Position numbers and translations under genes: made by a program. Of a stretch of 64,000 nt of DNA, positions 46,420 through 57,416 are shown piece by piece. The notes beneath the pieces were generated by a model. That model was not told the origin of the DNA and did not search any database. It worked only from the letters and a program-made list of their open reading frames with translations. The first letter of the stretch is position 1, and each line of letters starts with the position of its first letter. This DNA is from Bryum argenteum (Eukaryota > Streptophyta > Bryopsida > Bryales > Bryaceae): contig CM073328.1 in NCBI GenBank assembly GCA_037043015.1, positions 17,147,495 to 17,211,494 on the forward strand, in the 5' to 3' direction.

Positions 46420-49092
46420 TTGTTCGTAAAGAAGAAGGATGGCTCCTTGCGAATGTGCGTGGACTATCGAGGCCTCAACAAGGTAACTAAGAAAAATCGT
46501 TACCCGTTACCCTTGATCTCTAGTCTCTTGGAGCAGCTCGGGCGTGCAAAGATCTTTACAAAAATTGATCTGAGGGGAGCTTACAACCTCGTACGGATCA
46601 AGGAAGGAGATGAGTGGAAGACAGCGTTCCGCACAAGATATGGCCATTTTGAATATAATGTCATGCCTTTTGGCCTTACCAATGCTCCGGCTGTTTTCCA
46701 ACACATGATGAATAACATCTTTCGGGAGTACCTTGACGACTTTGTTGTCATATATCTGGATGACATCCTGATATTTTCCAAAAACGAAGAGGAGCACGAG
46801 AAGCACGTTCGTTTAGTCCTCGAGAAACTACGAGAACGAGGACTCTACGCCAAGATGGAAAAGTGCCTATTCCACCAAACCGAGATAGAGTTTCTAGGGT
46901 TCATTGCGACTACAGATGGCTTGAAGATGGACCCCAAGAAGGTGGAAGCAATTGTATCCTGGGAGGTTCCGAAGACGGTTAGAGACGTACAATGTTTTCT
47001 TGGATTTGCTAACTTCTATCGGATCTTCATCAAGAATTATTCTCGGGTCGCTGCTCCACTCACCCGATTGACGTGTAAGGACAAGCTAGAATGGGGACCT
47101 CAAGCCGAACGAGCATTTCAAGATCTCAAGACGGCGTTTACTACGGCTTCAGTCCTGCTACACCCTGACTTTGCAAAGGCCTTCTATTTGGAGACCGATG
47201 CTTCTGATTTTGCTTTTGGAGCCGTACTTTCACAGATGGGCGCAGACGGGAGGCTTCATCCAGTTGCGTTTTATTCTCGGAAGTTCTCTGCTGCGGAAAT
47301 TAACTACGAAATCCACGATAAGGAACCCCTTGCCATAGTAGATTCCTTTCAAGAGTGGAGACACTTTCTCGAAGGCGCTGCGCATCCGGTGACCGTATAC
47401 ACGGATCACAAGAATTTGGAGTACTTCATGTCGGCTCGAATCCTGAATCGACGTCAAGCTCGGTGGAATATGTCGTTGTCGCGATTTAATTTTGTTATCA
47501 CCTATCGGCCTGGGAAGCAGCAAGGACTATCGGATGCATTATCGAGGAGATCGTATCTCACGCCTAAGACTGGGGAAGAAGCATTTGATCAACAATGCAC
47601 CACATTGTTGAAACCGGAACATTTTAGAATTTGCGTTGCTGTCGTGCCAATTGATGCGGACTTCCTCGACCAGGTACGCACTGTAACAACCAAAGATTCT
47701 GTAGCTCTTGAGATCAAGAAGCGTGCCGATAATGACAAGTTCAAGGTGGAGGGAGATCTTTTGTATTTTGAAGAGCGACTATATATTCCAAAGGGACCAA
47801 CACGACTTCGAGTTCTCCAATCTCGCCACGACTTTCCAGCAGCAGGACATTTTGGATACAACAAGACATTGGAGCTTATTTCGCGAGATTTTTGGTGGCC
47901 TCAAATGTGGAAGGATGTGAAGGAGTTTGTCCTCTCTTGTGATATTTGTTCAAGGTCAAAGAACCCTCGGCATCGCCCCTATGGACTTCTGCAGCCATTG
48001 TCTATTCCGCATCGACCATGGTCTTCAGTTTCCATGGACTTCATTACGGACCTGCCGCCTTCAAACTCGTTCGACAGCATCTTTGTTGTGGTGGATCGGC
48101 TTACAAAGATGGCGCATTTTATTCCTTGCAAGAAGACATCGTCAGGCGAGGACACAGCAAGACTCTTTCTTGATAATGTATATCGTTATCATGGCTTGCC
48201 AGATGACATCGTGTCAGATCGAGGAACTCAGTTCGTCTCCAAATTTTGGAAATCTCTTTTCGAGATTTTGAAAGTGGATATCAAACTTTCTTCAGCCTTT
48301 CACCCTCAAACTGACGGTCAGACGGAACAGGTAAATCAAGTCTTGGAGCAGTATCTACGCTGCACCATCAACTACCAGCAAGACGATTGGACCGAATATC
48401 TACCGTTTGCCGAGTTTGCCTACAACAACACCCTTCATGCGTCGTCTCAACAAACACCGTTTTTTGCCAATTATGGATACTATCCGAAACTTGATTTGTT
48501 AAATCCAGTGGCCAATAACAACCCGGCAGCAGAAGGCTTTGTGAGACAGCTATCGGAGCTTCAAGCTACGTTGCGACTTCAATTACAAACTGCCCAAGAC
48601 TCTTACAAGGCGTCCGCAGATAAATTTCGGAATAAGGCACCCACTTTCAAGATTGGAGATAAGGTATGGCTGCTTCGACGAAACATCAAAACCAAGCGGC
48701 CATGTGACAAGTTGGACTATCGAAGATTGGGGCCGTTTGTCATCGAGAAGCAAATCAATCCAGTGGCGTACCGGCTAGAGCTACCAGCTGCTATGAAGGT
48801 ACATCCAGTCTTCCGCGTGTCCTTGTTGGAACCTTATCGAGAGTCTATTTTTCCTGGAAGAATGCAAAGTCCGCCACCTAGTGTCGAAATCGAGAACCAT
48901 GAGGAATACGAGGTAGATAAGATACTAGATTTACGGCGAAGATGGGGAAAATTAGAATACCTCGTGCATTGGAGCGGCTACGATATTAATGAACGAACAT
49001 GGGAGGATGCCGAAAATCTCGCAAACGCGCCAGAGAAGGTACAGGAGTTTCATCAACGATATCCTCGTAAACCCAAGCCGGTTCGGCGATAG
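46420..49092 (+). CDS. Gypsy pol: RT, RNase H, integrase, chromodomain (890-codon open frame)
   Basis: Open frame with, in order: reverse transcriptase (residues about 1-190, active site YLDD at 112-115, FGLTNAPAVFQ at 84-94), RNase H (about 240-370, TDASDFAFG near 259), zinc-binding integrase N-domain (about 465-520, H..H..C..C in HDFPAAGHFGYNKT.. CDICSRSK), integrase core (about 535-700, SDRGTQF near 600, HPQTDGQTEQ), a GPY/F-like segment and a chromodomain (about 826-880, EYEVDKILDLR.. YLVHWSGY.. TWEDAENL). Integrase after RT marks Ty3/gypsy; the chromodomain marks chromoviruses, where it guides insertion to particular chromatin. It probably belongs to one polyprotein with the upstream region. 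Confidence 0.95.
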   Translation: MFVKKKDGSLRMCVDYRGLNKVTKKNRYPLPLISSLLEQLGRAKIFTKIDLRGAYNLVRIKEGDEWKTAFRTRYGHFEYNVMPFGLTNAPAVFQHMMNNIFREYLDDFVVIYLDDILIFSKNEEEHEKHVRLVLEKLRERGLYAKMEKCLFHQTEIEFLGFIATTDGLKMDPKKVEAIVSWEVPKTVRDVQCFLGFANFYRIFIKNYSRVAAPLTRLTCKDKLEWGPQAERAFQDLKTAFTTASVLLHPDFAKAFYLETDASDFAFGAVLSQMGADGRLHPVAFYSRKFSAAEINYEIHDKEPLAIVDSFQEWRHFLEGAAHPVTVYTDHKNLEYFMSARILNRRQARWNMSLSRFNFVITYRPGKQQGLSDALSRRSYLTPKTGEEAFDQQCTTLLKPEHFRICVAVVPIDADFLDQVRTVTTKDSVALEIKKRADNDKFKVEGDLLYFEERLYIPKGPTRLRVLQSRHDFPAAGHFGYNKTLELISRDFWWPQMWKDVKEFVLSCDICSRSKNPRHRPYGLLQPLSIPHRPWSSVSMDFITDLPPSNSFDSIFVVVDRLTKMAHFIPCKKTSSGEDTARLFLDNVYRYHGLPDDIVSDRGTQFVSKFWKSLFEILKVDIKLSSAFHPQTDGQTEQVNQVLEQYLRCTINYQQDDWTEYLPFAEFAYNNTLHASSQQTPFFANYGYYPKLDLLNPVANNNPAAEGFVRQLSELQATLRLQLQTAQDSYKASADKFRNKAPTFKIGDKVWLLRRNIKTKRPCDKLDYRRLGPFVIEKQINPVAYRLELPAAMKVHPVFRVSLLEPYRESIFPGRMQSPPPSVEIENHEEYEVDKILDLRRRWGKLEYLVHWSGYDINERTWEDAENLANAPEKVQEFHQRYPRKPKPVRR

Positions 49093-49224
49093 CTTCTTTC
49101 TGACGCTTACCCACTCAGGAACATAAAAGGGAGGGAGTGCACCACAAAAATTCATAGTTGATGTAGTTATTTTGTCTAAGATTGAGTAGAAATTTTCTAG
49201 TAGCCATAGTTTAGTCTTCTGATA

Positions 49225-49577
49225 TGGATAATCAAGAGATAGAAAGTATACCAGTTATGTCATCTCAACCAGCAAACTCACGAAGACGACCTCGAGATGA
49301 AAAACCGCCTGCACCACGACAACGACGAAGGATACCAAGCAACTGATCGCTGGTGATTGTATTCGAAATGGAGCCTGCGTTCAATGGTGTGCCAGAAGGC
49401 GTGTTTGCAGGACAATTTCACAATGAAGACACGGAGGTTCATGCTTGGTCGGAAGTGGAAGGCGTGGGCCACTACCGTTGGCTTCAAGGACCAATGAACT
49501 ACTTACCTCGTGAACAACAATTGGAGTTCATTGCAGACGTGATGCGGCAGATCTTCATTTTTCTGCGTTGGTATTAA
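49225..49577 (+). other. Two small frames after the gypsy pol
   Basis: Between pol and the polypurine tract are a 40-codon arginine/proline-rich frame (49,225-49,347, begins MDNQEIESIP) and a 74-codon frame (49,353-49,577, begins MIVFEMEPAF). Neither resembles envelope or other known extra retroelement proteins. Coding status unknown. Confidence 0.35.
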
Positions 49578-49612
49578 CTCACAACAACATTGCTTCTCGG
49601 AGACCTCGAAGC

Positions 49613-49624
49613 TAAAGGAGGGGG
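49613..49624 (+). other. Gypsy polypurine tract
   Basis: AAAGGAGGGGG lies directly before the 3' LTR start TGATGTTAGGG. Confidence 0.85.
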
Positions 49625-50060
49625 TGATGTTAGGGACATAGGCTCTGGAACCTTCTTGAAGGAAGTCTCTAGAAGTATCTTGAACCTTCTAGAAAGAAAG
49701 TCTCTAGAACCTTCTAGAAGGAAGTCTTTAGAACCTTCTAGAAGCTAGTCTCTGGAACCTTCTAGAAGCTAGTCTCTGGAACCTTCTAGAAGCATCCTAG
49801 CTGGTAGAAGTTCTAGAAGCATCCTAGCTCGTAGAAGTTCTAGAAGCATCCTAGCTGGTAGAAGTTCTAGAAGCTTCTTGGGTTCTAGAAGTATATATAG
49901 GAGTCGAGGCTGAAGAGTTCTTCAGTCTCGACAACGCATCTCTTGGAGCTCTAGCTCACCTCTCTTGGTGTTATTCGTGTACTCTTCTTGTTAATCCAAG
50001 CTCTTGTCAGTTTTCGTTAGTTTCCAGATATTCTTGTCATCTGTTTCCGTGTCCCTGACA
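49625..50060 (+). repeat. Gypsy 3' LTR
   Basis: 436 bp, TGATGTTAGGG..CCCTGACA. U3 starts with about five degenerate 24-bp units (ctctggaaccttctagaagc + tagt), then the 27-bp and 18-bp units also seen in the 5' LTR, then TATATATA (49,892-49,899). Confidence 0.92.
49645..49891 (+). promoter_or_regulatory. Dense heat-shock-element array in gypsy U3
   Basis: At least six stretches fit the full consensus nGAAnnTTCnnGAAn (for example GAACCTTCTAGAAG), and one fits nTTCnnGAAnnTTCn next to the TATA box. The motif is built into the tandem units, so the array grows with them. Binding by heat-shock factors is inferred from the motif. Confidence 0.7.
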
Positions 50061-50515
50061 CAAAGGTAGAAATGTGTTGAAACTTTAAAGAGCCAAATAC
50101 TTTTTTCATCCAAAGTCAGATCTTGGCGAAATAAGTTGCATTGGGTCCCAAATCAAGTTTAGTTCATGTGGTAAAAATCTCATATCCATCCAAGAAAGTA
50201 TGCATATATGACAAGTATTTTACTTTAAGCAACTTTTAATTTTGGGTTCTCAAACATGGAACATGTCTACCATTGCAAGCCAATCATGCAAAATCTAACT
50301 TTGTTCTCATGAGAGAAAATTTATAAGTATAATATTTAGTATGAAATCAAATGGATGGATTTTCAATATTTACCACACTTGATTTGGGATTCACCCAAAA
50401 GTAATTTCGCCTAAAATGAACTTCAGTTGAAAGAGTTATTGCTCTTCAAAGTATCAACCATTCATCAAAAATGCCATTTTCTGGACATCTAGGATGTTAG
50501 GAACTAAAAGTGTCC
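50061..50515. repeat. Inverted-repeat element beside the gypsy 3' LTR
   Basis: The left arm (about 50,095-50,190: 'ggcgaaataagttgcattgg', 'gtcccaaatcaagttt', 'atggtaaaaatctcatatccatc'-like) is repeated in reverse on the right (about 50,345-50,480). The same arm occurs at 22,440-22,560 inside a TTAA-flanked MITE, so this is probably a related foldback element, cut on its left by the gypsy LTR. DNA from 50,516 to 51,500 holds only a lone TTAA-type end at about 51,244 (CCCCTAAAGGTCTGAGCG). Confidence 0.6.
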
Positions 50516-51514
50516 TATCACCTGCAACACTTCTCATGAATTTGAGATTTGCAAATTTAGAGTTGATATTCGAGTTTCAAAAAGCCTATTAGATAAGACA
50601 TTTTTAAATGTTCAACGATAAACAATTGTTTGTTAACACAACTATGGTTCAGCAAATGCCACAATTATGCAAAATATTATAGTACTAGAAATTGTAGAGC
50701 AAGTGTCTCAATCTATTGCTTTCATTTGAGTGTTCAAATAATGAGCACACAAAGTTTATCTCAAGATACATGGGCTCATTCTCGATGAGAGATTTGTACC
50801 TCTTATGTTGTGGTGTGAAGCAGTTTTTGATAAGAATATATGTAGCTCAATAAAAGGGATAATTGATTCATCCTCTAAAGGCGGCAAGAATAGTGATCAA
50901 ATTAAAGTTTAGAAGCTAGGTATTGCTCAAATTGCACCATCCTTAGAGTTCTAGTGTGGCATTTGTAATTGTGTGGGGGTCTCTTACAAGCTTTTTTGTA
51001 AGCTTATAAGAAAATCAAGACTAATCAAAAACCTACTCTAGAAGAAGTGATACGAAAGGATAAAGTATGAGTTCAAGTATCTCTTGATCAACTTTGTACA
51101 CTTATTTCAATATGCATGCTAAAACATTCAAATTGAAGCAATGGATGGGAACACTAGCTCGTAAATAGTGTATGAAGTGTTTGTAATTTCTTCCTATGTT
51201 TTTCTCTAACATGTGTGTAAATTTGTATTGATAATGTATTTGACCCCTAAAGGTCTGAGCGTGCTGTGGCGACCAATAGAATACGATGTATTTTGGTTGT
51301 ATTTGGAGTGAATGCACACCTTTAATGGGTTTGAGTTCAAAGAAGAAGTTGACATGTGAATTAATGCGGTTCTAGTGAGCTATTACGATTCCTGTTTAGA
51401 GTTTCTTGTTGGTAGAAAATCCTAATTATACGACATCGTACATACTATCCCCAAGGGACCTTTAAGTTCATTGTGATTGCAACACATTTTACAATTTCCA
51501 AATATGATGATTTT

Positions 51515-51720
51515 TGAGTGGACGGGCGGACGGATGCCTTTGTTCCATGGCAGGACGGATGGAAGAACGGACGAATAGGCGGACGGATGGAAGAACGGAC
51601 GAATAGGCGGATGGATGAAAGAAAGGACAGATGGCGGACGGATGGAAAGACGAACGGATTGGCGGACGGATAGATGGCTCTGTTCTGATAGCCATCGAAG
51701 GATGTTTGGACGGACGGAAG
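51515..51720. repeat. GGAC/GGAT-rich minisatellite
   Basis: About five degenerate units built from 'cggacggatggaagaacgga' and 'cgaatagg'. Frames on the minus strand translate to serine/proline/arginine repeats only because of the repeat. Confidence 0.85.
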
Positions 51721-51739
51721 GTCGGATCGATGGCTTCGT

Positions 51740-53532
51740 GCAATACAGTCCTGCGCTTGGGTTTTGTCTGCTCTCGTTTAGGCGCTCCTCCCGCTCAGTA
51801 TCGTATCGTTTCTGCTTGCAGCTGAAGTTTTTGAAATGTCTGTACAGACATTCGCTTCTCAGCAAATCGCCTTGCTCCGTTGCTGGAAATTGCTGAAAAC
51901 GAGATAGCCCGCGTGTCGTCACTCTGTCCGATTTATCGTCGGCCGAGTTTCATTTCCCCGCTGATTATTGCAATGGTTACGCGCAAGGCCACGGGAAGTG
52001 TCACCACACTTTCATTGAATAGGCCACGTTGCAGCGATCGAGCACGGACGGAGTTAACGATAACCAAGTGCATTATTCCAGGTATTTGGTTAGGGTTTGC
52101 TACGCGAGAGGGCAAGAGCCGGATAGGATTTCGTGCACAGTAGAGAAATGCTCGGAAATTCCGAGGCTGGTGAGGTTAACTCTCTCGCAAGTTCCTTGGT
52201 AGTTCCTATGGCCATGGCCGGAATTTCGTGTTCGGCCATGTCCACAACCGTTCTTCCAAGCAACAGTGAGTGAGTCTGGCTTGGCTATGGCCGGACCATT
52301 GGCATTTCGTGTTCGGCCATGTCCATGAGAGATTCATCAATTAACAGAGAAACAATCTGGCGGTGTCAGTACACGAAAGTAGGAGGCTTGGTATTCGGAA
52401 AGGAATCGTATCCGGTCGACTGTTATGAATGCAATGGCTGATAGTTAGGTAGTCTCTCTGTTTCGGCCATATCCATAACAGATCTTCCAAGCAACAGCGA
52501 GTGAGTCTGGCTTGGCTATGGCCGGACCATTGGCATTTCGTGTTCGGCCATGTCCATGACAAATCCATCAATTAACAGGGAAACAATCTGGCGGTGTCAA
52601 TACTCAAAACTAGGAGGCTTGGTATTCGGAAAGGGATCGTATCCAGTCGACTGCATTGAATGCAACGGCTGATAGTTAGGTAATCTTTCTGTTTGGGGAA
52701 TGCCAACAACGACAGACGGACTGACAACAGGCCTTAGTTCTTCTCAATAGAGAAGTTTATTCATTGGTAAATAATGTGCACACAACATGATGATCAATCT
52801 GATCACATGGCTGTTTGCTTCTTCACAACAATCGGTCTTTGAATTAGACCTTCACTACCGTAGCCTACTAGCAGCTTCGTTCATAAATAATTAGAAAAAC
52901 AGAAGTCGAATTTTTTTGGAAATTACATTTGCAGGCTGCCGAAACAAAGAGATATTACAATATAAGAATTTCGAAATATTCAAAATAAAGGAGAAGCCAC
53001 CCGTCTTTAAATGAAAGAGCAGCCACCAGTCTTTAATGCATACTGTACAAAGCGCCCATGAAAAATGAATAGGATTCTGGATGAAAATTGAACTTATGAA
53101 TATTTATTTTCCAAAAAAACCGATTTAAAAAAAATTCATTTTGGAGGTGTCGAACATCATTTTTTCAAAATAATTAAATATTCGATGGAGCATGGTCGAA
53201 GCTGCTAGAAGGCTACGGTAGTCTAATTCACCATCCCGGTGCCATGCTTGGCACACAGAGATTGTACTATGCATTTTTTTTCTTTTTGATAACTAATGAA
53301 AGCAGGGAGTAGAGATGACTCCCTAAATTTGTGTCAGTGCCTTCAATTTCTGCACTGTCCATTGCACGATGCTTGAAAGAAGTGCTCGGGGTGGCATGTC
53401 CGACATCGCCCTCCGCAGCGATGGACATGGACCCCAAATCTGGTTGAATTCTGCTCCCAGGTGCATGTGGCTTCATCCAGATGTGTGCGAATCACGCCCG
53501 ACAATGAATGAGCCTGTGTCCGCATCGATGTC
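51740..53532 (+). repeat. Gene-like island 3, left half
   Basis: 52,180-52,270 matches island 2 at 32,840-32,945. A telobox 'ggttagggtttgc' lies at 52,088-52,100. Its last bases 'gcatcgatgtctct' correspond to 'gcatcgacgtccatttctc' at 33,656-33,674 in island 2; copia 2 then begins, and the match resumes at 61,668. No recognised protein. 52,700-53,250 has no clear content. Confidence 0.55.
52228..52690. repeat. Tandem duplication, period 231 bp
   Basis: Two copies of a unit with 'ttcttccaagcaacagYgag', 'ggctatggccggaccattgg', 'gtgttcggccatgtccatga', 'aaacaatctggcggtgtca' and 'gtcgactg.attgaatgcaa'. Similarity is high, so the duplication is fairly recent. Confidence 0.85.
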
Positions 53533-53537
53533 TCTCT

Positions 53538-53927
53538 TATTGAGATTCAATAGAGGAAGAGAGAGAATACAACACACTCAAAGCTTACAAACAAGTAGAG
53601 CAATGAATGCTTGAATGAGATATTGCCTTCTAGCAAAGGCCTTTACTTATACTTCCTTAATGGCACCTTCCTAGTGCCTTCTTGTACATTTTCCAAGTGC
53701 CTTTGGCCCACATGGTTCACATGTGTGCCCCTTTAGTGTTTGCCACCACCTACTTGTCTTCTTGCCTCCTAAAGTCAACAAAGTGGGCTGGTCTTCTCTC
53801 CCCTCACTATTGCTCTTAGAACCAGCCCCTTTCCACACTCTAGAATACTAAGTATAAGTTTCCATATATATATACTCTAACAAGTACTAATTGCTCTTAT
53901 AAACTACGAGCAATCTATTCTTCAACA
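53538..53927 (-). repeat. Copia 2 3' LTR
   Basis: 390 bp. Next to it inside, the minus strand reads CTCGCAAAGTGGGAG, a plausible polypurine tract. Confidence 0.92.
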
Positions 53928-54055
53928 CTCCCACTTTGCGAGTAGTTACCACCTCGCAATCCCATCGCCTTCGTAAGCTTCTCGTGCCTCACCTTAGCAA
54001 GCGCCTTGGTCAACACATCACCCACCATATCCTCTCGTTGAGCAATACCATGTTC

Positions 54056-57000
54056 TCACCTCTCCATCCTCCAACTTCTCTCGAATGAAATGGTGTTGCA
54101 CATCAATGCGCTTCGCGAGAGTCGTGCTTGGATCCTTTGCAAGAAAGCAATACACCCTTGGTTGTCACACATGATGCCCGTGGCTCCTCTCGCACAAAAC
54201 CCAACATCCTCCAATAGTTGCCGCAGCCACAATGCCTCCTTTAAGAATGGCTCGCCGCCATGTATTCCGCTTTCGTAGTAGACACCGCTATTGTGGGTTG
54301 CCTCTTGCAATTCCACGAGATTGCGCCATCTCCTACAAAGAACACATACCCTGTCGTGGATCGGCGCTCATTCACATCACCCACCCAATCCGCATCACAA
54401 TATCCCTTCAACTCAAGGTCTTTACCTCAAAGGCACAACAGAATCAATGGTGCCTTTCAAGTACCTCAAGATGCGTTTTACCGCCATCCAATGTTGAGGA
54501 CCAGCCTTTGCCATGAATTGGCTCACCATGCTCACCGGGAATGCAAGGTCACCCTTGCGCCACCATTGCATACATCAACGACCCCACCGCCGCTTTCTAT
54601 GGAATGGCCTTCATCTCTTCTTCAACCTCCTTGAACTCCTCATCCGAAAGCTTCAACAATGACCCTTCACATCAAGAGGGGGTGCCAATGGGCTTGCATT
54701 CCTCCATGTTGAACCGCTGAAAGACCTCCTCGATGTACTTGCCTTGGCTCATGGTGATGGTGCGTGCGCTGCGATTGCGCTCAAATGCAACACCAAGGCA
54801 AAACTCCAAAGGCCCAAGATCACTCATCTCAAACTCCTTCTCAAGCTTGGCCTTCAACCACTGCAACACCGCATCATCACTAGCCAAGATAATCAAATCA
54901 TCAACATAGATGATCACAATCAACAAGAACTCCTTAGTTTGCTTTACATACAAGGAGTGATCCGCATGGCTTCTAGAAAAGCCTTCTTTCGTGAAGAACA
55001 AGTCAATCCTTTGGTACCACGCCATTGGAGATTGCTTGAGCCCGTACAACGACTTCTTGAGCCTACAAACAAGGTGTTGGGTGCCCTCCTCCACAAAGCC
55101 AAGGGGCTGGTCCATGTAGATGTCCTCCTCCAACTCACCATTCAAGAACGCCGTCTTGACATCCATTTGGTGAATCTCCAAGTCCATGGCTGCCCCAATC
55201 GCCAACATGCATCGTATGGTGGTAAACTTGGCCACGGGTGCAAAGGTCTCATGGAAATCCACACCCTCCACTTGGAGAAGCCCTTGCCACCAAGCGTGCC
55301 TTATAACGCAAAGACGTTGCCTTGTGCATCCCTCTTGGTCCTAAACACCCACTTACAACCAACACTTTTGCGCCCTTTGGCAATGGGGCCAACTCCCATG
55401 CGCCATTGGCCATTAGAGATCCATACTCCTCTTGCATGGCCAACTCCCACTTGCTTGCATCCACACTTTGCAAAGCATCACCCAAAGTTAAAGGATCATC
55501 AAAACAAGCCACATTTGCACGTTCTACCTCACTAGGTGGTGGGAGAATGTGGTTCATCCACCAATCGCCAAGCGGCCGCCTCTCCCCTTGCGGGGTACCT
55601 TGAACCTTGTGTTTCGCGCCCTCTCCAATCTCCTCATCTTGTGGTTGCCTCTCCTCCACAACCTCCTCCTCTTGTTTGTCTTGTTGCTCTTCTTCAACTT
55701 CTCGAGCAAGCGGCGCTGAAATTGAGGTGCATCCACTACAATCACCGTGAAGTGGCTCCAAACTCCCACTTGGATGCATCTCCACATTTGCATCCGCACA
55801 AGTAGCGTCCTCCGCAAACACCACATCACGACACTTTAGGATCTTCTTAGTCTCCAAACACATCAACCTATATGCCTTGGTGCCTTTACAATAACCAAGG
55901 AACAAACACCTTGTGCCCTTTGCATCAAGTTTAGTCCTCTTCTCATCCGGCACCTTTGCATAAGCAATACAACCAAATACACGCATGTGTGCGATCAAAG
56001 GCCTCCTACCACTCCATGCCTCTTGGGTGTCTTTACCAACAATCGCACTAGTTGGGCACCTATTTCGTGTGTACACCGTCAGTAACCACCGCTTCCGCCA
56101 AAGGTTCTTGTTGAGGTTTTGGTGGTGTAGCATGCTCCTTGCCATCTCCACAATTGTGCGGTTTGCACGCTCCGCCACTCCATTTTGTTGTGGTGTGTAG
56201 GGTGTTGATAGTTGCCTATCAATGCCATGTCTTGGAAGAAAGCGCTCAACGCCTTGAAGTGAACTCCTCCATTGTCCGATCGAAACGCCTTGATCTTGTG
56301 CTCCGATTGCTTCTCCACAAGCGCCTTGAACTCCACAAACTTGGCAAATACCTCTCCCTTGGACTTCAACACATACACCCACACCTTCGGAAGGTCATCT
56401 ATGAAAGTCACAAAATACAAGAAACACCCATGGAAATGGTCTTGAATGGACCACACACGTCCGAATGAATCAACTCCAATGGCTTGCTTGCACGCCGACC
56501 TCCCTCACTTGGAAATGGAGTCCTTGAAAGCTTGCCTTCAATGCAACCTCACAAACCGAATTTGATGCACCATCCTTGATTTGCATGCCATTCACCATGC
56601 TTTGAAGAGCCTTGACACTCTTGACATTCAAATGCCCAAGGCGTCTATGCCATAGCTCCAAAGGCGATTGTGGCATTGGCCGCCATTTGCCATTTCATGC
56701 ATGGAGAAGGGTATTTCATACAAACTCCCTACTCTAGGCAATCTAGCAATCACCTTCCTATTGGCTGCCCTCACAAGGCATGCATCATCATCAAATTCTA
56801 CCTTTAAACCATTCAAAGCAAGCTTTACAACCGAAATCAAGTTCCTCTTGAACTTGGGGATATGGAGCACCTCCTTCATGTGGATCTTATGCTTCACTCC
56901 CATCACCATCGCCTCCTCAACAATTGTACCAACACCAACCGCATGCACAATGCTATCATCTCCCAAGTGCACATTGCGTGGTGGTGAAATTACCTCATAC

Positions 57001-57411
57001 GTTTGGAACGCTGCCCTATGCGGCGTCATGTGTTTGGTGGCTCCCGAATCCATGACCCACGTGGCCATGGTGTTGTCATCTCCATCGTTGATTGCCATAG
57101 CATGCTCCTCCTCTTTCTCCACCTTGCTTGCAACAAAGGCGCTTAGAAACGCATAGTCCTCTCCATTGTCTTTGTTGCTTGCTAGGTTTGCACTCTCCTT
57201 CTCCTTCTTCTTGTTTAAGAAGCAATGCATTGCAATGTGGCCCGGTTTGCCACAATTGAAGCACGTCCTTGGCCCATTTTGCATCCTCCCTTTGTTTTGG
57301 GCCGCCACCAACGCTGCCTCACCACTTTGAGCACCCTTCTCCTTCCTCTTGGACACTTCATGCATCAACCTTGACACCACAAACTCCATCTTAAGGTCAG
57401 CAATGTTCAAG
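54056..57411 (-). pseudogene. Copia 2 pol and 3' gag region, fossil
   Basis: Minus-strand landmarks: gag knuckle CFNCGKPGHIAMHC (about 57.23 kb), protease WVMDSGATKHMTP (about 57.04 kb), pre-integrase LWHRRLGHLNVKSV (about 56.65 kb), integrase with FRSDNGGVHF and TPQQNGVAERANR (56.1-56.3 kb), reverse transcriptase with VKTAFLNGELEEDIYM and IIYVDDLIILAS (54.7-55.3 kb), RNase H remnant (54.06-54.32 kb). Related to the common plant TNT1-like copia type. Broken. Confidence 0.92.
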
Positions 57412-57416
57412 GTCTC

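Larger units (their letters stand above)
44131..50060 (+). mobile_element. Chromodomain Ty3/gypsy element (chromovirus), young
   Basis: Two near-identical LTRs flank gag, protease, reverse transcriptase, RNase H, integrase and a C-terminal chromodomain. Over the roughly 290 bp they share, the LTRs differ at about two positions plus one tandem-repeat unit, so insertion is recent. The 5' LTR is shorter at its outer side than the 3' LTR and no target duplication was found. The pol part is one long open frame; the gag/protease part has a few breaks (about three), so the copy as a whole looks broken. Its promoter and priming region are notable (see separate entries). A chromodomain plus self-priming points to the Tf1/sushi-like or Tcn1-like side of the chromoviruses, known in fungi and, for Tcn1-like elements, non-seed plants (family knowledge; placement here is inference). 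Confidence 0.93.

Noticed and set aside
51422-51922. Serine/proline/arginine-repeat frame on the minus strand
   Set aside because: It is the translation of the GGAC/GGAT minisatellite at 51.5-51.7 kb.
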